From contig CAZMHI010000087.1 of assembly GCA_964566055.1 (NCBI GenBank), forward strand, positions 1 to 12,915: a stretch of DNA of 12,915 nucleotides, read 5' to 3'. Under the pieces are notes generated by a model. It saw nothing but the letters and a program-made list of their open reading frames with translations. It did not search any database and was not told the origin of the DNA. The DNA is from TMED23 sp964566055. GTDB taxonomy: Bacteria > Pseudomonadota > Alphaproteobacteria > Rhodospirillales > UBA2165. The translations under genes were made by a program, and so were the position numbers. Of the stretch, positions 8,718 through 12,915 are shown piece after piece. Every line of letters begins with the position of its first letter. Position 1 is the stretch's first letter.

Positions 8718-9614
8718 ATGGATTGGGATAAACTTCGCATATTTCATGCCGTGGCCGAGGCGGGCAGTTTCACCCACGCAGGTGAGACCCTGAACCTCAG
8801 CCAATCGGCCATCAGCCGGCAAATCTCGGCGCTTGAGCAGAGCATTAATGTGCCACTGTTCCATCGTCATGCGCGTGGGCTGATTCTCACCGAGCAGGGC
8901 GAAGATTTATATCTCACCGCCCATGATGTCTTCCACAAAGTCGCCATGACCGAAGCCCGCCTGACCGAAAGCAAGGAGCAGCCGGAAGGACCGTTGAAAA
9001 TCACCACCACAGTCGGCTTCGGCTCGGTCTGGCTGACACCGCGCATCAAGGAGTTCATGGATCTCTATCCGGAAATCGATGTCACCATTTTGCTGGTCTA
9101 TGACGATCTCGATCTGGCGATGCGCGAAGCCGATGTCGCCATTCGGCTGACCCCGCCCCGCCAGCCCGATCTGGTGCAGCGCCATTTGATGAGTATCCAT
9201 TATAAAGTCTATGCCTCACCGGAATATCTGCAGGAACACGGCATGCCGAAAACGCCGGAGGATCTCGACGACCATAATCTGGTGACCTTTGGAGACGAGG
9301 TTGGTGACCAGACGGATTTGCTGCCGGCGCTTAATTTTCTGCAAGGGGCCGGCGCCAAGGGCAAACGCCGCAAACCCGTGCTCCAGGTTAATAATATTTA
9401 TGGCATCTACCGGGCCGTGCGCTCGGGCGTCGGTATCGGCGCCCTGCCGGATTATTTTATCGAAGGCTCGGCTAATTTGGTGCATATCCTGCCGGAGCTG
9501 CAATCGCCCCAGACTGAGGTCTATTTTGTCTATCCGGAAGAACTCAGACAGTCCGCCCGGATCGCTGTTTTTAGAGATTTTTTGGTCAGAAAAATCCTCG
9601 AAAGCCGAAAATAA
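8718..9614 (+). CDS. lsrB: LysR-type regulator, LsrB/VtlR-like
   Basis: A 298-aa LysR protein. The N-terminal winged helix-turn-helix (about 4-63) includes FHAVAEAGSFTHAGETLNLS and QSAISRQISALEQ. An effector-binding periplasmic-binding-protein-like domain follows (about 90-295). The ortholog call rests on context: lrp, trxB and this gene, followed by an AbcR-like sRNA, is the remembered order at lsrB in Sinorhizobium and vtlR in Agrobacterium and Brucella. Those regulators activate AbcR sRNAs and affect envelope, redox or fucose-related functions. The protein contains no cysteine at all, which is notable because thiol-based redox sensing has been reported for S. meliloti LsrB. The Shine-Dalgarno is weak (GGATAAGA about 9 nt upstream). 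The nearest alternative is a generic LTTR with the same synteny. Confidence 0.85.
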   Translation: MDWDKLRIFHAVAEAGSFTHAGETLNLSQSAISRQISALEQSINVPLFHRHARGLILTEQGEDLYLTAHDVFHKVAMTEARLTESKEQPEGPLKITTTVGFGSVWLTPRIKEFMDLYPEIDVTILLVYDDLDLAMREADVAIRLTPPRQPDLVQRHLMSIHYKVYASPEYLQEHGMPKTPEDLDDHNLVTFGDEVGDQTDLLPALNFLQGAGAKGKRRKPVLQVNNIYGIYRAVRSGVGIGALPDYFIEGSANLVHILPELQSPQTEVYFVYPEELRQSARIAVFRDFLVRKILESRK

Positions 9615-9643
9615 TCGTTAAATATCAATTAATTAACTAATGT

Positions 9644-9679
9644 CATGCATAATGCGCATGGCTGATTTGACGTTTCAGC
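9644..9679. promoter_or_regulatory. Two inverted repeats upstream of the sRNA; candidate LysR operator
   Basis: CATGC-N7-GCATG (9644-9660) is followed at once by GCTGA-N9-TCAGC (9661-9679), both with perfect 5-bp arms. The second ends 8 bp before the candidate -35, roughly -60 to -42 relative to the predicted start. That is where LysR activators bind. It does not match a strict T-N11-A box at its centre. Confidence 0.38.
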
Positions 9680-9687
9680 GCTGGTTT

Positions 9688-9716
9688 TTCAAAGCAATAG
9701 TACTTATATATCTAAT
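9688..9716 (+). promoter_or_regulatory. Candidate sRNA promoter
   Basis: TTCAAA (9688-9693) and TCTAAT (9711-9716) are spaced 17 bp. The -10 matches 5 of 6 and the -35 is weak, as expected for an activated promoter. The start would be near 9719-9724. Confidence 0.5.
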
Positions 9717-9718
9717 CA

Positions 9719-9851
9719 CGCGACGACGAGTTCGGCGCGACTTCCGGGGCGCAAGGCCCTAGAAGGAAGGGTCCTCGGACCCTACGTCTCCCAGACGTGA
9801 AGCCTCCCTGTTAAACTTGCTGGAAAACTTCGGTTTTCCAGCCTTTTTTTT
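9719..9851 (+). ncRNA. abcR: AbcR-like (alpha-r15 type) trans-acting small RNA
   Basis: About 130 nt with clear secondary structure. Hairpin 1 is CGCG-A-CGA with TCG-G-CGCG (9719-9739). TTCC/GGAA (9742-9745 with 9765-9768) encloses a GCAA-capped hairpin. GGGTC-CTCG-GACCC is at 9769-9782. ACGTCT-CCC-AGACGT is at 9784-9798. A single-stranded stretch carrying CCTCCCT (9803-9809) follows, then a strong terminator. The CUCCCA loop and exposed CCUCCCU are anti-Shine-Dalgarno motifs of the AbcR/alpha-r15 group, Hfq-dependent sRNAs that repress ABC-transporter mRNAs. The position 105 bp downstream of the lsrB/vtlR-like gene is the AbcR locus remembered from Rhizobiales, where two copies are common; only one is seen here. 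The family call rests on motif plus synteny. Related anti-SD sRNA families (alpha-r8/mmgR, alpha-r14) are alternatives. Confidence 0.8.
9819..9851 (+). terminator. Strong intrinsic terminator of the sRNA
   Basis: A perfect 10-bp stem GCTGGAAAAC / GTTTTCCAGC with a TTCG tetraloop (9829-9832), followed by C and eight T residues (9844-9851). Confidence 0.92.
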
Positions 9852-9878
9852 GATTTCTATCTCTCTTAATATATTTTG

Positions 9879-9897
9879 TGTGGCATCCCTGTGGCAT
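9879..9897 (+). repeat. Tandem TGTGGCAT repeats with 3-bp spacer
   Basis: TGTGGCAT occurs at 9879-9886 and 9890-9897, separated by CCC, 27 bp after the sRNA terminator. Short tandem repeats of this kind next to the 3' end of an RNA gene resemble arm-type binding sites of tyrosine integrases. No integrase gene follows here. Confidence 0.4.
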
Positions 9898-10083
9898 AAA
9901 CGATCAATCCGAAAGCCATATTTTCCAGGTTCAGCCATTTAATTTGAAGGAATTGGCAGTGTTTTGTTCAGCCGCATTGCGCACTGACCCTTGGATTTGC
10001 AGCCATTTAGCCCAGTTCGCCACTACTTCTGTATTTATTTAGCAACAATGGTATCTCGTGTTACCTACCTAGCCCGTCTAAAT

Positions 10084-10098
10084 AGCCCCATCGGGGCT
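10084..10098. repeat. Short perfect hairpin
   Basis: AGCCCC (10084-10089) and GGGGCT (10093-10098) with a 3-nt loop. No U-tract on either strand, so a terminator role is doubtful. Confidence 0.3.
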
Positions 10099-10386
10099 CC
10101 AATTCCTATCTCATTATCGCCCTGTTAAGCTCGCTGCTGTGTTCCATGAATGATACGGGCTAGCCTGGGCCTAACTCGCGACCGGGGGAGGCTTTTTAAA
10201 ATGTGACTTCGGGGCACCGGGGGCCTCTTCGCACCTCTACCCTTTAGATGGCCGCAAAGAATTTTGGCTATTTCTGAAAAAAATCGAAAAAGTACTGATA
10301 AATTCCAGAAGTGATTTTCTGTGATACCAGAGACATTGCCCGTCACTAAGGCTAATTCATATCCCTAGACTTTCGTTGTGCTTGAC

Positions 10387-11439
10387 CTAAAGGTCCTTGT
10401 CTTCGTCCCCGTCCTGTATCCCATCACAAAGCGTGAGCCCAGTAGCCTCAATAACATAATTAACGGTCATCTTCTGCTCCTTTGGAGAGGCCTTATCAAA
10501 CAAAAATTTAATTTGATTGATCTGAGACGTTGTGTCCAAATCATTCACCAACTGACTGTCAACTTCATCGACCGCCCATCTGACAAATTTATTCTTCTGC
10601 CTTGGAGATAGGGAATTAAAGTTTTTCTGAGCCCGCGCAACAGTTCCCGACCTGTGTTCGTTTTGTTTTTCCGAACTATAAATGGTAACACCTACCTTAT
10701 GGTCAAACTCATCCTGCGGATTGCTGTCCCGATGCTGTGGCCTCTTGATTTCTACCTCAAGTAACGGATTTTCTTCATTTCCGTCGAAAAAATAGTCGAC
10801 CCGTGTCACTGGTTTAAGTTCTAAATTCCATATACGTATCCATGTTACCGAGGATATTTTTCTTCCATTTTTATCGTAAGAAAAAACGCACTCTTCGTAG
10901 CAAGGCTCGCCATAAAGGGAAAATGTGTGGATTTCCTTCGATGGGTGTTGGTTACTATCGTTTTCATATTCATATGAATATAACTCGCCCTCAATCTCAT
11001 TCCCCCAATCTCTTTCGATACGATCCAATCGCCCCTGGCTGTCATAGTAATTAGTATTTACGCAAAAATATTTTTGATTATCTCCTCTATAAAATTCAAC
11101 TTTTTCTTCTCGGCCATCGCTGCCATAAAAAGTTATAGTTCTATAATCTATCTTTGACTCATCGAAATACGAATACTCGATCTCCTCCGTTTTGTTGTCG
11201 TGATAAACATACTCGGTCTTATAGCGTGTTTCTTCTTCTGGTTCGCCATTTTCATCAACTTCGATGTAAGTCGATATCTCCTCAGTAATTTTACCCTCGT
11301 CATTGAAAGTACGAACCACATTTTCGTTCCCACTCTGCTCCACCGTGGTAGGTCGCTCATAAATTTTATAATGGGACTCTTCAGCCTTTTTTAGTGCTTT
11401 TTCTAGTCTGGATATTTCATAGGATTTTTGCCCAAACAT
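10387..11439 (-). CDS. YD-repeat-like intracellular protein of unknown function, 350 aa
   Basis: No known family was identified. An N-terminal charged helix (6-22) is followed by seven beta-hairpin units with a YD/RHS-like pattern (aromatic-x-aromatic-D-x-x-G-[RK] then a strand). They lie near residues 43-56, 75-90, 101-117, 129-145, 154-172, 184-200 and 213-230, spaced 25-32 residues apart; clear examples are NYYDSQGRLDRIERDW and FSYDKNGRKISSVTW. A distinct C-terminal part (about 260-335) is helical and contains SLSPRQKNKFVRWAVDEVDS. There is no signal peptide, so unlike secreted RHS toxins it probably stays in the cytoplasm or leaves by a leaderless route. The ATG has AAGGGA about 7 nt upstream. 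It is AT-rich relative to the core genes and lies in the accessory region. It could be an orphan effector, an immunity-like protein or a phage-derived product. Confidence 0.8.
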   Translation of the reverse strand: MFGQKSYEISRLEKALKKAEESHYKIYERPTTVEQSGNENVVRTFNDEGKITEEISTYIEVDENGEPEEETRYKTEYVYHDNKTEEIEYSYFDESKIDYRTITFYGSDGREEKVEFYRGDNQKYFCVNTNYYDSQGRLDRIERDWGNEIEGELYSYEYENDSNQHPSKEIHTFSLYGEPCYEECVFSYDKNGRKISSVTWIRIWNLELKPVTRVDYFFDGNEENPLLEVEIKRPQHRDSNPQDEFDHKVGVTIYSSEKQNEHRSGTVARAQKNFNSLSPRQKNKFVRWAVDEVDSQLVNDLDTTSQINQIKFLFDKASPKEQKMTVNYVIEATGLTLCDGIQDGDEDKDL

Positions 11440-11512
11440 TTTACATCCCTTCCCGATTTAAAGATCTTAAAATTGCAGAGGTCAAACGTTCGTCAAGATT
11501 CCGTAAACAAAA

Positions 11513-11566
11513 TTATTTGCTACGTTGAACCAAGCGCTTCGCCAATTGTATAGTTTCTTCACTCAT
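11513..11566 (-). CDS. Possible very small coupled ORF (17 aa)
   Basis: MSEETIQLAKRLVQRSK, preceded by GGCGGA 6 nt upstream and overlapping the TGA of the preceding frame. The same frame is open back to an ATG at 11635, which would give 40 aa. It may be the head of a truncated gene or chance; its amphipathic helical character is the only support. Confidence 0.25.
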   Translation of the reverse strand: MSEETIQLAKRLVQRSK

Positions 11567-11681
11567 TATTTCCGCCCCAGTATTCGCCGACGTAACCAGA
11601 AATGCCCGTGTCGTTGGCGACGACACAAACCACATAGGTAAATTCTAGACTAATCTCCCCAGGGTATCGACGATCAGGAGT
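11559..11681 (-). pseudogene. Possible C-terminal remnant of a lost gene
   Basis: A 40-codon open frame without an ATG, bounded upstream by TAA (11682-11684). It reads protein-like: EISLEFTYVVCVVANDTGIS then GYVGEYWGGNNE and TGA at 11559-11561. The stop overlaps the next start in ATGAGTGA, the geometry of translationally coupled genes. No family was recognised; chance cannot be excluded. Confidence 0.3.
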
Positions 11682-11732
11682 TTAAACAAACCTGCACTGC
11701 AAAAGGCAGAGATTAGATGTGTGAGCAGGCGG

Positions 11733-12671
11733 CTAGGCAGCTCTTTCTTCACAAATCACCTTTGCTTGTTGCCGCGCCCGTGTAAATCCGGTGAGGGAGA
11801 ATTCGTCGTTTGGTAGATCAAAAAATTTACTGGCTGACCCACTGATCGAAATCTCGATTTTCTTACCCTGGTTAAGAAGGTCAATGAATTCAGGGCCAGC
11901 GGTAAAACTTCCGAAATGAGCAATTGTCATTAGCGAACCGGGAAAGTATTTTTGGGCTGTCTCTATATTGGCCCTGATTTTGAATTTTTTGCCATCGACA
12001 ACAGTTAACAATACAACTTCAGATCCGATAAGTTTCACTACTTGTGGTTCATGTGTCGACCAAGACAACCATAATTCATCGACTTCACACTGGCCCGACT
12101 GCATTACGAAGCCAAAACGGTGGCCATGAACCATGGTACCGTGAGTTATGTATCTGACAAGGTTTTTAAATTTTTTTATCTGCCATGTATCCTGTGCATC
12201 AGAAGCCGAAACATGAGAGGCCGGAGCCTTTTGTTTTCGTTTTTCCAGGGCTTGCACTGTAAATCTATTTAGTGATTGGCACTGTGGATCATTTTTAAGA
12301 AGCCTTCTTGTTGCGTTAGACAGAGGAACATTAAACCATTTCGAATATTCATCGGCCAATGTCATAGCGCTAAGGCCGCCGGGGAAATTTACATCGTTCC
12401 AGCTCTTCCCATGCTTTTTAACGCTATCCTCCTGCATTAGCTTGACGCTGTAAAAACGGAGAAGTTGGCCTTTTTCCTTTTGCCCTGCCAAGTGCATCAA
12501 GAAAGAGCAAATATATGCCTGGTACGCGGCGGCGAATAATTGCTCTCCGTTGTAATCACTTAACTCAGCAATTTTCAAAGGAATATTTTTGTTGAAGTCA
12601 CCTCCGTAAACGAAGCCTGGAGATAAAAAAATAAATAGGAATAAGATCCACACGCCCCTCGAATAACTCAT
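11733..12671 (-). CDS. Exported protein of unknown function, 312 aa
   Basis: An N-terminal signal peptide is clear: a short basic start, a hydrophobic core (about 7-22, ILFLFIFLSPGFVY), then likely cleavage near residue 23-24. Residues 35-140 are helical (YNGEQLFAAAYQAYICSFLM). A polar linker (about 145-162) leads to a beta-rich C-terminal domain with CEVDELWLSWSTHE (195-208), a VVDGKKF strand and FSLTGFTRARQQAKVIC near the end. The four cysteines (55, 131, 195, 307) could form two disulfides, one per domain, which fits the periplasm. The C-terminal pattern recalls IalB-like and other small periplasmic beta-sandwich proteins, but that is a weak impression. The ATG has GGGGAGG about 10 nt upstream. 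It lies alone in the accessory region. Confidence 0.85.
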   Translation of the reverse strand: MSYSRGVWILFLFIFLSPGFVYGGDFNKNIPLKIAELSDYNGEQLFAAAYQAYICSFLMHLAGQKEKGQLLRFYSVKLMQEDSVKKHGKSWNDVNFPGGLSAMTLADEYSKWFNVPLSNATRRLLKNDPQCQSLNRFTVQALEKRKQKAPASHVSASDAQDTWQIKKFKNLVRYITHGTMVHGHRFGFVMQSGQCEVDELWLSWSTHEPQVVKLIGSEVVLLTVVDGKKFKIRANIETAQKYFPGSLMTIAHFGSFTAGPEFIDLLNQGKKIEISISGSASKFFDLPNDEFSLTGFTRARQQAKVICEERAA

Positions 12672-12792
12672 TACCCAATCGCCTCCCCGTTATTAAAGCC
12701 TTCCAAATGATGCGGGAATTTACTGTGACAATTTGACGAAAATGGAGCTGAACTAAGGTCTGTTTGTGGCAAGCAGAAGCGGAAACTTGGGT

Positions 12793-12843
12793 ACCGGCTT
12801 GTGGTGCCGGGGGTTGGGGGTTCGAGTCCCCTCGTTCGCCCCA
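12793..12843 (+). tRNA. tRNA-His(GTG), 3' part only; 5' half not foldable
   Basis: The anticodon arm CCGGC-TTGTGGT-GCCGG (12794-12810; anticodon GTG 12801-12803) is perfect. So are the 5-nt variable loop, the T-arm GGGGG-TTCGAGT-CCCCT (12816-12832), the acceptor 3' strand CGTTCGC and the CCCA end, with C73 as expected for tRNA-His. The 5' acceptor strand should read GCGAACG but is absent. The sequence at that distance (12769-12775) matches 4 of 7, and no D-stem forms. This is the pattern of a 3' tRNA fragment left at an integrase attachment site, or a pseudo-tRNA. Confidence 0.75.
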
Positions 12844-12867
12844 TTTTTCCCCAAAAATTTAATTCCA

Positions 12868-12888
12868 GGTAATATTCTGGGTAATATT
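12868..12888 (+). repeat. Tandem GGTAATATT repeats with 3-bp spacer
   Basis: GGTAATATT at 12868-12876 and 12880-12888, spaced by CTG, 25 bp after the tRNA-like 3' end. The geometry (unit, 3 bp, unit) matches the repeats at 9879-9897 although the units differ. This suggests integrase arm-type sites of an element extending to the right of the window. Confidence 0.4.
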
Positions 12889-12915
12889 TAGCTCAGAATT
12901 TAAGTCCAGTGTTCT

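Larger units (their letters stand above)
9852..10386. other. Gene-free stretch downstream of the sRNA
   Basis: A 535-bp stretch without a convincing gene. It holds the tandem TGTGGCAT repeats, a perfect AGCCCC-ATC-GGGGCT hairpin (10084-10098) without a T-tract, and a GC-rich block (about 10160-10250) whose composition differs from its surroundings. A 73-codon minus-strand frame here (10125-10346) is Arg/Pro-rich and does not look like a protein. It is probably decayed or foreign DNA. Confidence 0.5.
11440..11732. other. Gap between the two accessory genes, with gene remnants
   Basis: A 293-bp stretch. Its minus strand holds the overlapping short frames described separately (11513-11681). A possible promoter for the YD-repeat gene is TTGACC (11480-11485) and TTTAAA (11457-11462), 17 bp apart on the minus strand, although its start would fall very close to the ribosome-binding site. 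Confidence 0.4.

Noticed and set aside
9719..9851. 6S RNA, SRP RNA or tmRNA
   Set aside because: Lacks the SRP GGAAGCAGC core, any tmRNA acceptor end, and the closed 6S bubble layout; the locus fits AbcR instead.
10125..10346. 73-codon minus-strand frame
   Set aside because: Arg/Pro-rich translation of a GC-rich patch with no ribosome-binding site or recognisable domain.
9852..10386. A second AbcR copy downstream of the first
   Set aside because: No second hairpin set with CCUCCCU and terminator was found on the plus strand.
10842..11054. Short frames on both strands inside the YD-repeat gene
   Set aside because: Overlap the clear YD-repeat pattern; shadows.

Overview
The window reads as alphaproteobacterial chromosome. 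The core genes have moderately high GC and read carA-carB-greA, then lrp divergent from trxB, then a LysR regulator and a CCUCCC-type small RNA. The lrp-trxB-lsrB(vtlR)-abcR order is, from memory, the arrangement around lsrB/vtlR and the AbcR sRNAs in Rhizobiales. The lack of a clear rhizobial signature elsewhere would also allow a Rhodospirillales-like lineage. The exact taxon cannot be fixed from this sequence.

Layout: 1-993 is the 3' part of carA (glutaminase subunit of carbamoyl-phosphate synthetase). Between carA and carB lies a 0.6-kb cassette with three copies of a GC-rich hairpin repeat (two direct, one inverted) around a small DUF559/Vsr-like endonuclease gene. carB (1657-4920) ends in a terminator and is followed by greA. 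From 5511 to about 6865 there is a more AT-rich accessory stretch: a possible tiny gene with an in-frame stop, a 261-aa unknown protein, and a 60-aa small protein convergent with it. The lrp/trxB divergent pair, lsrB-like regulator and an AbcR-like sRNA with a very strong terminator follow (6866-9851).

Directly after the sRNA terminator the character changes. 9852-12790 is AT-rich and gene-poor, with an intracellular YD-repeat-like protein, remnants of small coupled reading frames, and an exported protein of unknown function. It ends at the 3' half of a tRNA-His(GTG) followed by tandem 9-bp repeats. This looks like an integrated or decayed mobile region, with a further element possibly beginning at the right edge.

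How the genes work together: carA/carB make carbamoyl phosphate for pyrimidine and arginine synthesis. GreA rescues stalled RNA polymerase. Lrp, TrxB and LsrB link amino-acid sensing and redox balance. The LysR protein probably activates the downstream sRNA, which in relatives silences ABC-transporter mRNAs by pairing with ribosome-binding sites. The most interesting points are the repeat-bounded endonuclease cassette splitting carAB, a cysteine-free LsrB-like protein, and the sRNA/tRNA-bounded accessory region.
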